Assembly (NCBI GenBank): GCA_000715635.1
Contig: KL569195.1
Coordinates: 64,008-69,549, forward strand
From: Streptomyces violaceus
GTDB taxonomy: Bacteria; Actinomycetota; Actinomycetes; Streptomycetales; Streptomycetaceae
Reading direction: 5' to 3'
DNA: 5,542 nt
Numbering within the stretch: the first letter of the stretch is position 1; every line of letters starts with the position of its first letter. The notes under the pieces are model-generated. The model searched no databases, was not told where the DNA came from, and worked only from the letters and a program-made list of their open reading frames with translations. The translations under genes were made by a program, and so were the position numbers. Positions 1 through 5,506 of the stretch are shown here, one piece after another.

Positions 1-33
1 AGCTACGGGAGGCGCGTCGGCTGTGACCCGCCT

Positions 34-53
34 CACCTACCGATTGTTCGGTC
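34..53. promoter_or_regulatory. Putative second TetR-type operator, upstream of the AsnC-family gene
   Basis: The 20 bases CACCTACCGATTGTTCGGTC match the operator at 2821-2840 at 16 of 20 positions, including 13 of 14 across the core (ACCGATTGTTCGGT versus ACCGATCGTTCGGT). The site is imperfectly palindromic, with ACCGA and TCGGT arms, as usual for TetR-family sites. It lies 101 bases before the AsnC start. It also falls within a possible leftward promoter (minus-strand TTGTGC, complement of 58-63, and TAGGTG, complement of 34-39, 18 bases apart), so it may instead control a gene to the left of the window. The sequence match is direct observation; binding by the TetR protein encoded at 665-1255 is inference. 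Confidence 0.6.
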
Positions 54-79
54 GACGGCACAATTTGGCTATGGGTGAC

Positions 80-115
80 CACAGGCTGTGGACAAACGGT
101 TCTCCACAGCCTGTG
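80..115. repeat. Perfect 13-bp inverted repeat in the leader of the AsnC-family gene
   Basis: The arms CACAGGCTGTGGA (80-92) and TCCACAGCCTGTG (103-115) are exact reverse complements separated by 10 bases. The repeat ends 38 bases before the preferred AsnC start. It could be an autoregulatory operator, since Lrp/AsnC proteins bind dyad sites near their own genes. It could also be an mRNA hairpin or the terminator of a gene reading in from the left; no T-run follows. Each arm contains a DnaA-box-like 9-mer (TGTGGACAA at 87-95, TTCTCCACA at 100-108), which may be incidental. The structure is certain; the function is not. Confidence 0.75.
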
Positions 116-137
116 ATGGACGCAGTACGTCCATGGT

Positions 138-144
138 AGGGAGG
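138..144 (+). promoter_or_regulatory. Ribosome binding site deciding the AsnC-family start
   Basis: AGGGAGG lies 9 bases before the GTG at 154. It is a near-perfect complement to the 3' end of 16S rRNA at standard spacing. The earlier in-frame GTG at 88 lies inside the left arm of the inverted repeat and has no such site before it. This supports starting the protein at 154. Confidence 0.7.
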
Positions 145-153
145 TCGGCGCAG

Positions 154-654
154 GTGGCATCTGAACAAATGGCCGAAGGGCAGGACGCCGGCGCTGTGCT
201 GCCGCCGCCGCGGCCCCTGGACGCCATAGATCAGGACATCCTGCGCATGCTCCAGGCCGACGGCCGCGCCTCGATACGGTCGGTCGCCGAACGGGTCCAC
301 GTCTCGCGCGCCAACGCCTACGCCCGCATCAACCGGCTCGTCGAGGACGGTGTCATCCGCGGCTTCGGCGCCCGCGTCGACCACCAGCGGGCCGGTCAGG
401 GGACATCCGCGTACATCACACTGAAGATCGTGCAGAACTCCTGGCGCACGGTGCGCGAGGAGCTCAGACAACTGCCGGGCGCCTCCCACATCGCCCTGAT
501 GGGCGGAGACTTCGACGTGCTGCTGCTGGTGCACGTGTCCGACAACCGGTCACTGCGCGAACTGGTGCTGACCCGCCTCCAGGCGATCCCGCAGGTGCTC
601 AGCACCCGCACGCTGCTGGTGTTCGAGGAGGAGGACCTGGAGCCGCAGGGCTAG
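154..654 (+). CDS. Lrp/AsnC-family transcriptional regulator
   Basis: This gene encodes a 166-residue DNA-binding regulator of the Lrp/AsnC (feast/famine) family, acting in the cytoplasm, usually as dimers that assemble into octamers. After about 20 variable Pro/Gly/Ala-rich residues comes the AsnC-type winged helix-turn-helix (about 22-76, opening LDAIDQDILRMLQADGR), with recognition helix SRANAYARINRL at about 51-62. A RAM ligand/oligomerisation domain follows (about 86-155) and contains GGDFD at 117-121, the family's effector-pocket turn. Length fits the usual 150-170 residues. The GTG start is chosen from AGGGAGG 9 bases upstream; an in-frame GTG at 88 would add 22 residues from the leader. 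It is convergent with the tetR gene, with a 10-base gap. A TetR-type operator and an inverted repeat precede it, so TetR control or autoregulation is plausible. Family assignment is firm. The effector is unknown; an amino acid such as phenylalanine, a phenylacetate precursor, is only a guess. Confidence 0.9.
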   Translation: MASEQMAEGQDAGAVLPPPRPLDAIDQDILRMLQADGRASIRSVAERVHVSRANAYARINRLVEDGVIRGFGARVDHQRAGQGTSAYITLKIVQNSWRTVREELRQLPGASHIALMGGDFDVLLLVHVSDNRSLRELVLTRLQAIPQVLSTRTLLVFEEEDLEPQG

Positions 655-679
655 GGGCGACAGGTCACCCGGCCTTGCG
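644..679. terminator. Possible bidirectional hairpin across the convergent stop codons
   Basis: CGCAGGGC (644-651) can pair with GCCTTGCG (672-679) over 8 pairs, one of them G-T. Inside this, GGG (655-657) can pair with CCC (668-670). The structure spans both stop codons, TAG at 652-654 (+) and TGA at 667-665 (-), and is the only candidate terminator in a 10-base intergenic gap. There is no U-run on either side, which is common in high-GC actinomycetes. Such GC-rich DNA forms chance stems easily, so confidence is low. Confidence 0.3.
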
Positions 680-1255
680 CAGGCCCCCGAACGCCAGCCG
701 TACCACCGCGTCGGCCACCTCGCGCTCGTTCATGCCCCGCCCGTCCGGCCGGTACCACTCCACGATCGAGTTGATCATTCCGAAGACCAGCCGGGTCACC
801 AGCCGGACCTCTATGTCGCCGCGCACGTCCCCGTCCGCGGCCGCCGCCTTGATCAGGTCGGCCACCCGGTGGTCGAAGTCGCGGCGCCGCTCCAGGGCCC
901 ACCGCTCGGTGTCCGTGTTGCCGCGCACCCGCAGCAGCAGGGTCACGTAGGGCAGCTCGGCTATGAGCACCTCGACCATGCGCCGCACGACGTACTCCAG
1001 GCACTCGGAGGCGCGCCCCCCGCGCGCGTGCTCCTCGTCGAGGATCCCGAAGAGGCCGTCCAGGGCCCGGCTCACGGCGCGGCGCAGCAGCTCCTCCTTG
1101 CCGGCGACGTGGTGGTATATCGACGACTTGGAGATGCCCGCCGCCTTGGAGAGGTGCTCCATGGAGGTGCCGTCGTAGCCGCGCTCGTTGAACACCTGGA
1201 CGGCGACGGACAGCAGGGTGTCCGGGGTGTACGTGTCGCGCTTGGCGGTGGTCAT
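665..1255 (-). CDS. TetR-family repressor, probable PaaR-like regulator of the paa genes
   Basis: This gene encodes a 196-residue TetR-family repressor. The N-terminal helix-turn-helix (about 10-57) contains VFNERGYDGTSMEHLSKAAG and the recognition helix KSSIYHHV (43-50), followed by the family's conserved KEELL. The remainder is an all-helical ligand-binding and dimerisation domain, too variable to name the effector. Its ATG overlaps the paaH stop (ATGA, 4 bases), and GGGAGGG (complement of 1265-1271) sits 9 bases upstream inside paaH, so translation is probably coupled. As second gene of the paaH-tetR operon facing paaN, it most likely represses both transcripts through the operator at 2821-2840. 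By analogy with the Thermus TetR-type PaaR, the inducer may be phenylacetyl-CoA; this is inference. Other acyl-CoA-responsive TetR proteins are an alternative. The same frame stays open upstream to about 2800, but that part is a shadow of paaH. Confidence 0.9.
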   Translation of the reverse strand: MTTAKRDTYTPDTLLSVAVQVFNERGYDGTSMEHLSKAAGISKSSIYHHVAGKEELLRRAVSRALDGLFGILDEEHARGGRASECLEYVVRRMVEVLIAELPYVTLLLRVRGNTDTERWALERRRDFDHRVADLIKAAAADGDVRGDIEVRLVTRLVFGMINSIVEWYRPDGRGMNEREVADAVVRLAFGGLRKAG

Positions 1256-2769
1256 GAGGCTGTGCCCTCCCGCTTGTCGGAGGCGTGGGCGTGGCGGTAC
1301 AGCGCGAGGGACGGCGTGTAGCGCCCCGAGGGGTCGCGCAGGTGGAGGTCGTCCAGGAGCGCGTAGGCCCAGTAGCGGCCGAGTTTCCGGCTCCACTCGA
1401 AGGGACCCAGGGGGTAGTTGACGCCGAGGCGCATCGCGGTGTCGATGTCCTCCTCGGTGGCCACGCCCTTGGCGACCGCGTCGTGCGCCAGGTCGATGAT
1501 CCGCGCGACCGTACGGGCGACGATCATGCCGGGTACGTCGCCGATGAGGCTGACCCGCTTGCCCAGCGCCTGGAAGAGGCCGATGGCCTCGGCGAGGGTC
1601 TGCGGGGAGGTGTCCTGGGAGGCGGACAGGGCGATCCGGGTGGCCTTGCGGTAGTCGAGGGCGAGGTCGAAGTAGACGACGTCCCGGAACTCCACGGAGG
1701 TCTGCCCGTCGGCGAGGGCGAGCTGGCCGCCGCTCGGCAGCACCATGCGGGTGCCGTTGTCGTCGTCCTCGTCGCGGACCGGGATGCCCGCCTCGCGGAT
1801 CAGCGCGAGCAGGTCGGACGCCGGGCCCAGGTCGCCCTCGGCGACGACGTACGCGGGCGGCTGCCGCCGCTCCGCCGTGTCCGGCTCCGGGCGCTCGGCG
1901 CCGTCCTCGTGGTCGTACCAGCCCTGGCCGGTCTTGCGGCCCAGCCGGCCGGACTCGACCAGGCGCCGCTGGGCGAGGGACGGCGTGAAGCGCACGTCCT
2001 GGAAGAAGGACTGCCAGACCGACCGCGTGACGGACTCGTTGACGTCCTGGCCGATCAGGTCGGTCAGCTCGAACGCGCCCATCCTGAAGCCGCCCGACTC
2101 GCGCAGCACGGCGTCGATGGTGGCCGGGTCGGCGCCCTGCGCCTCGTACACCGCGAAGGCCTCGGCGTAGAAGGGCCGGGCGATGCGGTTGACGATGAAG
2201 CCGGGGGTGTCCGCGCAGGCGACCGGCGTCTTGCCCCAGGCGCGGGCGGTCTCGTACGCGCGCGTGGCGTACGTGACGTCGGTGGCGAACCCGGAGACGA
2301 CCTCGACCAGCGGCAGCAGCGGCGCCGGGTTGAAGAAGTGCAGGCCGACGAAGCGGCCGGGGGAGCGCAGGGCGCCGCCGATGGCGGTGACGGACAGGGA
2401 CGAGGTGTTGGTGGCGAGCAGGCAGTCGTCGGCGACGATGCCCTCCAGCTCGCGGAACAGGTCCTGCTTGACGTCCAGCCGCTCCAGGACCGCCTCGACG
2501 ACCAGGGCGCAGTCCGCGAGCTCGGCGAGGGCCTCCGCGGGCAGCAGCCGGGCGCGGGCGGCGTCCCGGTCGGCGCCGGTGAGCCGCTCCTTCTCGACGA
2601 GCCGGTCCAGGCGCGCGCCGATCTCGTCGGCCGCCTCCCGGGCCCGCCCGGGGACGGTGTCGTACAGCCGTACGGGATGGCCCGCGACCAGCGCGACCTG
2701 GGCGATGCCCTGGCCCATGGTGCCGGTGCCGACGACGGCCACGGGGCTGCTGAGGTCGAGTGCTGTCAT
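1252..2769 (-). CDS. paaH: 3-hydroxyacyl-CoA dehydrogenase, PaaH type (PaaC in older naming)
   Basis: This 505-residue cytoplasmic NAD-dependent dehydrogenase probably oxidises 3-hydroxyadipyl-CoA to 3-oxoadipyl-CoA in the lower phenylacetate pathway. The Rossmann domain begins at once with GTGTMGQGIA (14-23), and D37 ends the second strand as expected for NAD binding. Catalytic-type residues are S123 (NTSSLS), H144 (GLHFFNP), E156 (PLVEVV) and N194 (TPGFIVNR). The first C-terminal 3HCDH domain runs to about 290 (GRKTGQGWYD). A linker region and a second 3HCDH-like domain follow, near 400-490 (GDVPGMIVARTVARI, GVNYPLGPFEW). About 500 residues suits the PaaH/PaaC subfamily and is much longer than one-domain enzymes of about 285. 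GGGAGG (complement of 2779-2784) lies 9 bases before the ATG. It is first in an operon with tetR and divergent from paaN. The enzyme class is firm; the paa substrate is inferred from architecture and neighbours, and a general beta-oxidation role is possible. Confidence 0.9.
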   Translation of the reverse strand: MTALDLSSPVAVVGTGTMGQGIAQVALVAGHPVRLYDTVPGRAREAADEIGARLDRLVEKERLTGADRDAARARLLPAEALAELADCALVVEAVLERLDVKQDLFRELEGIVADDCLLATNTSSLSVTAIGGALRSPGRFVGLHFFNPAPLLPLVEVVSGFATDVTYATRAYETARAWGKTPVACADTPGFIVNRIARPFYAEAFAVYEAQGADPATIDAVLRESGGFRMGAFELTDLIGQDVNESVTRSVWQSFFQDVRFTPSLAQRRLVESGRLGRKTGQGWYDHEDGAERPEPDTAERRQPPAYVVAEGDLGPASDLLALIREAGIPVRDEDDDNGTRMVLPSGGQLALADGQTSVEFRDVVYFDLALDYRKATRIALSASQDTSPQTLAEAIGLFQALGKRVSLIGDVPGMIVARTVARIIDLAHDAVAKGVATEEDIDTAMRLGVNYPLGPFEWSRKLGRYWAYALLDDLHLRDPSGRYTPSLALYRHAHASDKREGTAS

Positions 2770-2790
2770 GTGCGCGATCCTCCCGCACGG

Positions 2791-2802
2791 GGTTTTCCAC
2801 AG
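2791..2802. promoter_or_regulatory. Motif shared with the AsnC leader (GGTTYTCCACAG)
   Basis: GGTTTTCCACAG here and GGTTCTCCACAG at 98-109 differ at one of 12 positions. The other copy forms part of the inverted repeat ahead of the AsnC-family gene. This copy lies 22-33 bases upstream of the paaH start codon and 18 bases from the TetR-type operator. It could be a half-site for the AsnC-family regulator. It also resembles a relaxed DnaA box (TTTTCCACA, 2793-2801). The match is direct; the role is inference. Confidence 0.35.
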
Positions 2803-2817
2803 ATGCGGCGGACCCCC

Positions 2818-2845
2818 TTGAACCGACCGATCGTTCGGTTACTCT
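2818..2845 (+). promoter_or_regulatory. Candidate paaN promoter
   Basis: TTGAAC (2818-2823) and TACTCT (2840-2845, fitting TANNNT) are 16 bases apart and resemble a housekeeping sigma (HrdB-type) promoter. Transcription would begin near 2852, giving a leader of about 78 bases before paaN. The TetR-type operator fills nearly the whole spacer, as expected for repression by blocking polymerase. The match is by eye and the -10 is weak. Confidence 0.45.
2821..2840. promoter_or_regulatory. TetR-type operator in the paaH/paaN divergent region
   Basis: AACCGACCGATCGTTCGGTT is a 20-bp palindrome with 18 of 20 positions symmetric, built as AACCGA-n-CGATCG-n-TCGGTT. Size, symmetry and composition are typical of TetR-family operators in actinomycetes. 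It lies between the divergent paaH-tetR operon and paaN, overlapping the candidate paaN promoter. The natural ligand is the TetR protein encoded in the adjoining operon, giving autoregulation and paaN repression. A weaker copy lies at 34-53. Binding is inferred. Confidence 0.8.
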
Positions 2846-2863
2846 AGCTCTGTCCGAGTGTTC

Positions 2864-2884
2864 CTGCCCAGGATTCTGCCCAGG
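2864..2884 (+). repeat. Two tandem CTGCCCAGG copies in the paaN leader
   Basis: CTGCCCAGG occurs at 2864-2872 and again at 2876-2884, a 12-base period. The first copy lies within a short palindrome (TCCTG-CC-CAGGA, 2862-2873). Both lie just downstream of the predicted paaN transcription start. They could be tandem binding sites or simply a local duplication. Confidence 0.45.
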
Positions 2885-2910
2885 TCATGAACTCGACGAA
2901 GAGTTCTTGA
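2885..2910. repeat. Inverted repeat just before the paaN ribosome binding site
   Basis: TCA-t-GAACTC (2885-2894) and GAGTTC-t-TGA (2901-2910) pair over 9 of 10 positions around a 6-base centre (gacgaa). The repeat ends 3 bases before the ribosome binding site GAGGAG (2914-2919). It could be an operator dyad for a second regulator, or an mRNA hairpin affecting ribosome access. The pairing is observed; the role is unknown. Confidence 0.5.
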
Positions 2911-2929
2911 GACGAGGAGTTGGTCACCC

Positions 2930-4621
2930 ATGACCGCCGCACTCTCGGCGCACGAGCTGATCGCCCGGCACCGGTCCACCCTCGACCAGGCGCTGGAAGC
3001 GATCCGCACGCGCGCGTACTGGTCCCCGCACCCCGAGCACCCCAAGGCCTACGGGGAGCACGGCAGCCTGGACGCCGCGGCGGGCAAGGCCGCCTTCGAC
3101 GCCCTGCTCGGCACCCGCCTCGACCTGGGCCAGCCCGGCACCGACGACTGGGTGGGCGGCGAGACGTCCCCGTACGGCGTCGACCTGGGCGTGACGTACC
3201 CGCACGCGGACCTCGACGTACTGCTGCCCGCCATGAAGGCCGGACAGCGGGCCTGGCGGGACGCGGGCGCGGAGCAGCGCGCGGTGGTCTGCCTGGAGAT
3301 CCTCAAGCGTGTCAGCGACCGGACGCACGAGTTCGCGCACGCGGTCATGCACACCTCCGGCCAGGCCTTCATGATGGCGTTCCAGGCGGGCGGGCCGCAC
3401 GCGCAGGACCGCGGCCTGGAGGCGGTGGCGTACGCGTACGTGGAGCAGGTGCGCACGCCCGACAACGCCGAGTGGACCAAGCCGCAGGGCAAGCGCGACC
3501 CGCTGGCCATGACCAAGCAGTTCACCCCGGTCCCGCGCGGCATCGCCCTGGTGATCGGCTGCAACACCTTCCCGACGTGGAACGGCTACCCGGGCCTGTT
3601 CGCCTCCCTCGCCACCGGCAACGCGGTCCTGGTCAAGCCCCACCCGCGCGCGGTGCTGCCGCTCGCGCTGACTGTGCAGGTCGCGCGCGAGGTGCTCGCC
3701 GAGGCGGGCTACGACCCGAACCTGATGGCGCTGGCCGCCGAGCGGCCCGGAGAGGGCATCGCGAAGACCCTGGCGACGCGTCCGGAGATCCGGATCATCG
3801 ACTACACGGGCTCGACCGAGTTCGGCGACTGGCTGGAGGCCAACGCCCGCCAGGCACAGGTCTACACGGAGAAGGCCGGCGTCAACACCGTCGTCGTCCA
3901 CTCCACGGCCGACTACAAGGGCATGCTCTCCAACCTGGCGTTCTCGCTGTCCCTGTACAGCGGCCAGATGTGCACGACCCCGCAGAACCTGCTCGTCCCC
4001 CGGGAGGGCATCTCCACGGACCAGGGCCCCAAGTCCTACGACGAGGTGGTCGCCGACCTCGCCAAGTCGGTCGACGGCCTGCTCGGCGACGACGCCCGGG
4101 CGAACGCGCTGCTCGGTGCGATCGTCACCCCGGACGTGAAGGCCCGGCTGGAGGCCGCGGCGGGTCTCGGCGAGGTCGCCCTGGCGTCCCGGGAGATCAC
4201 CAACCCCGACTTCCCCGGTGCGGTCGTCCGTACGCCGGTGATCGTGAAGCTGGACGGGGCCAAGCCGGACGCGGAGGCCGCGTACATGAGCGAGTGCTTC
4301 GGGCCGGTGTCCTTCGCCGTCGCCGTCGATTCGGCCTCGGACGCGGTGGAGTTGCTGCGGCGGACCGTTCGGGAGAAGGGCGCGATGACCGTCGGGGCGT
4401 ACACCACCGACCCGGAGGTCGAGCAGGACGTGCGGGAGGCCTGTCTGGAGGAGGCGGCGCAGTTGTCGCTGAATCTGACGGGTGGGGTGTATGTGAACCA
4501 GACGGCCGCGTTCTCCGACTTCCATGGGTCGGGAGGGAATCCGGCGGCGAGTGCGGCGCTGTGTGACGGGGCGTTCGTCGCCAACCGGTTCAGGGTTGTC
4601 GAGGTACGGCGGGAAGCCTAG
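2930..4621 (+). CDS. paaN: Phenylacetate degradation protein PaaN (aldehyde dehydrogenase type, no hydratase domain)
   Basis: This gene encodes a 563-residue cytoplasmic protein of the aldehyde dehydrogenase superfamily, PaaN type. It is expected to oxidise the ring-opened CoA semialdehyde (3-oxo-5,6-dehydrosuberyl-CoA semialdehyde) with NAD(P)+ in aerobic phenylacetate catabolism. An unusual N-terminal section of about 200 residues precedes the recognisable ALDH core. Core residues are N212 (CNTFPTWN), N231 and K236 (ATGNAVLVKP), T293-G299 (TGSTEFG), probable general base E314 (YTEKAG), nucleophile C348 (GQMCTTPQN) and E455 in ECFGPV. The 34-residue spacing E314-C348 equals that of E268-C302 in ALDH2. 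No MaoC-like hydratase domain follows, unlike E. coli PaaZ (681 residues), so another protein must hydrolyse oxepin-CoA. GAGGAG lies 10 bases before the ATG. The gene is divergent from paaH and convergent with the methyltransferase gene. Family is firm; exact substrate is inferred. Confidence 0.92.
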   Translation: MTAALSAHELIARHRSTLDQALEAIRTRAYWSPHPEHPKAYGEHGSLDAAAGKAAFDALLGTRLDLGQPGTDDWVGGETSPYGVDLGVTYPHADLDVLLPAMKAGQRAWRDAGAEQRAVVCLEILKRVSDRTHEFAHAVMHTSGQAFMMAFQAGGPHAQDRGLEAVAYAYVEQVRTPDNAEWTKPQGKRDPLAMTKQFTPVPRGIALVIGCNTFPTWNGYPGLFASLATGNAVLVKPHPRAVLPLALTVQVAREVLAEAGYDPNLMALAAERPGEGIAKTLATRPEIRIIDYTGSTEFGDWLEANARQAQVYTEKAGVNTVVVHSTADYKGMLSNLAFSLSLYSGQMCTTPQNLLVPREGISTDQGPKSYDEVVADLAKSVDGLLGDDARANALLGAIVTPDVKARLEAAAGLGEVALASREITNPDFPGAVVRTPVIVKLDGAKPDAEAAYMSECFGPVSFAVAVDSASDAVELLRRTVREKGAMTVGAYTTDPEVEQDVREACLEEAAQLSLNLTGGVYVNQTAAFSDFHGSGGNPAASAALCDGAFVANRFRVVEVRREA

Positions 4622-4665
4622 GAGCTCAGGGCGTGCGGTGATTGCGCGGCTGACGGTGCATCGTG

Positions 4666-4702
4666 GCTTGTCGCGCAGTTCCCCGCGCCCCTATAGGGGC
4701 GC
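4666..4702. terminator. Terminator-like palindrome with Streptomyces-type dispersed repeat
   Basis: GCGCCCCTATAGGGGCGC (4685-4702) is a perfect 18-bp palindrome (7-bp arms plus TATA) lying between the convergent paaN and methyltransferase genes. The preceding GCTTGTCGCGCAGTTCCCC (4666-4684), with this hairpin, resembles a motif I recall from many Streptomyces intergenic regions, so this is probably a dispersed repeat acting as a bidirectional terminator. The methyltransferase stop codon (complement of 4691-4693) falls inside the palindrome. There is no poly-U tail. The dispersed-repeat statement rests on memory, not a search. Confidence 0.65.
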
Positions 4703-5440
4703 CCCGAAGCCCGCGCTCCAGTGGTACAGGGTCATCGCCACACTCGTCGCCAGGTTGTAGCTGCTGACCTGGGGACGCATCGGCAGGGACAGCAAGTGGT
4801 CCGCACGATCACGTAGTTCCGTCGACAGGCCCGTGCGCTCCGAGCCGAACGCGAGGACGGCGTCGTCCGGGAGCTTGATGCCCCGGACGTCGTCGCCCTC
4901 CGGGTCGAGGGCGAACAGCGGGCCGGGCGGCAGATCGGGGACCTCCAGCCGCTCCACCGCCGTCGCGAAGTGCAGACCCGCCCCGCCGCGTACGACCGTC
5001 GGATGCCAGGGGTCGACCGTCCCGGTCGTCACCACGCCCGTCGCACCGAACCCGGCGGCCAGGCGGATCACCGCCCCCGCATTGCCCAGGTTGCGCGGAT
5101 TGTCGAGGACCACGACCGGGGTGGTGCGGGGCGTACGCGCCAGCCGCGCGAGGTTGGACTCGCGGGAGGGGCGTACGGCGAGCGCGGCCACGGCGGTGGG
5201 GTGCGGGCGCGGCACGAACGACGCGTACGTCTCGTGCGGCACCTCCGTGAGCAGCGCGCCCAGCGCGTCCCGTACGTCCGGGGCCAGCTCGTCGGCGAGG
5301 GCGAGTGCGGCCGCCCGGTCGGCGGTGACCGCCACCGGCACCTCGGCGCCGAACCGCACCGCGTGCTTGAGGGCGTGGAAGCCGTCGAGCAGGACGGTGC
5401 TGCCGGCGAGCCGGTGCCAGACGGTCACGGGGTCGGTCAT
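4691..5440 (-). CDS. TrmH/SpoU-family RNA 2'-O-methyltransferase
   Basis: This 249-residue protein is a SpoU/TrmH (SPOUT) methyltransferase, expected to transfer a methyl group from S-adenosylmethionine to a ribose 2'-hydroxyl in rRNA or tRNA. A short N-terminal RNA-binding region (about 10-95, with LLDGFHALKHAVRFGA) precedes the knotted catalytic domain. Motif 1 is NPRNLGNAGAVIR (114-126, with N120 and probable catalytic R126), motif 2 is FGSERTG (198-204), and motif 3 is LPMRPQVSSYNLATSVAM (219-236, with N229). The target nucleotide cannot be told from sequence; Tsr-type thiostrepton resistance and RlmB-type enzymes are relatives. The ATG is the best start, but only GGGGG, too close (complement of 5442-5446), precedes it, so initiation may be weak or leaderless. 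A transposon-like hairpin begins 20 bases upstream. It is convergent with paaN and has no evident link to phenylacetate metabolism. Confidence 0.9.
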   Translation of the reverse strand: MTDPVTVWHRLAGSTVLLDGFHALKHAVRFGAEVPVAVTADRAAALALADELAPDVRDALGALLTEVPHETYASFVPRPHPTAVAALAVRPSRESNLARLARTPRTTPVVVLDNPRNLGNAGAVIRLAAGFGATGVVTTGTVDPWHPTVVRGGAGLHFATAVERLEVPDLPPGPLFALDPEGDDVRGIKLPDDAVLAFGSERTGLSTELRDRADHLLSLPMRPQVSSYNLATSVAMTLYHWSAGFGAPL

Positions 5441-5459
5441 GCCCCCGAAGCCTACGTGC

Positions 5460-5494
5460 TTGACATCCTCCCCCTCTTAAAAGAGGGGGATTCC
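5460..5494. mobile_element. Probable terminal hairpin of an IS200/IS605 (TnpB-type) element
   Basis: TTGACATCC (5460-5468) leads into a stem of TCCCCCTC (5469-5476) and GAGGGGGA (5483-5490) around a TTAAAA loop, followed by TTCC. The same order, TTGACATCC, C-rich/G-rich hairpin, GGATTCC, is what I recall at ends of IS200/IS605-family and TnpB-only elements in actinomycetes and cyanobacteria. A second small stem (CCCA/TGGG, 5497-5506) follows. No transposase or tnpB is visible because genomic sequence stops by 5506. If the minus strand is the element's right end (reading ...GGATGTCAA), the element lies beyond the window and the flank is the methyltransferase upstream region. The stem is certain; its identity rests on recall. 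Confidence 0.5.
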
Positions 5495-5506
5495 AACCCA
5501 TGTGGG

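Noticed and set aside
1..26. Tail of an upstream plus-strand gene ending LREARRL at the TGA of 24-26
   Set aside because: Seven codons are too few to support a gene, and a leftward gene starting near 36 is equally possible.
80..115. Replication origin based on DnaA-box-like 9-mers
   Set aside because: Only two boxes plus one weak one at 2793 are present. An actinomycete oriC has many clustered boxes between dnaA and dnaN, and neither gene is here.
88..153. Extended AsnC-family start at GTG 88, adding 22 residues
   Set aside because: This start lies in the arm of the inverted repeat and has no ribosome binding site. The added residues are not family-like, and AGGGAGG fits the GTG at 154 well.
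665..2800. A 711-residue minus-strand open frame that would fuse a long Arg/Pro/Gly-rich region to the TetR protein
   Set aside because: Upstream of 1255 it is the shifted frame of paaH, low-complexity and unlike any protein. The TetR domain starts cleanly at 1255 with its own ribosome binding site.
1285..2847. A 520-residue plus-strand open frame opposite paaH
   Set aside because: High-GC antisense shadow: composition is biased to Gly/Arg/Ala/Val, no domain is recognisable, and it runs through the operator region.
2924..4525. A 533-residue minus-strand open frame opposite paaN
   Set aside because: Antisense shadow of paaN, with no recognisable motifs and His/Arg/Gly/Val-rich composition. 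paaN has full ALDH motifs in the same interval.
5469..5490. Rho-independent terminator
   Set aside because: It lies upstream of the methyltransferase start, has no T-run on either strand, and its flanks match a transposon end better.
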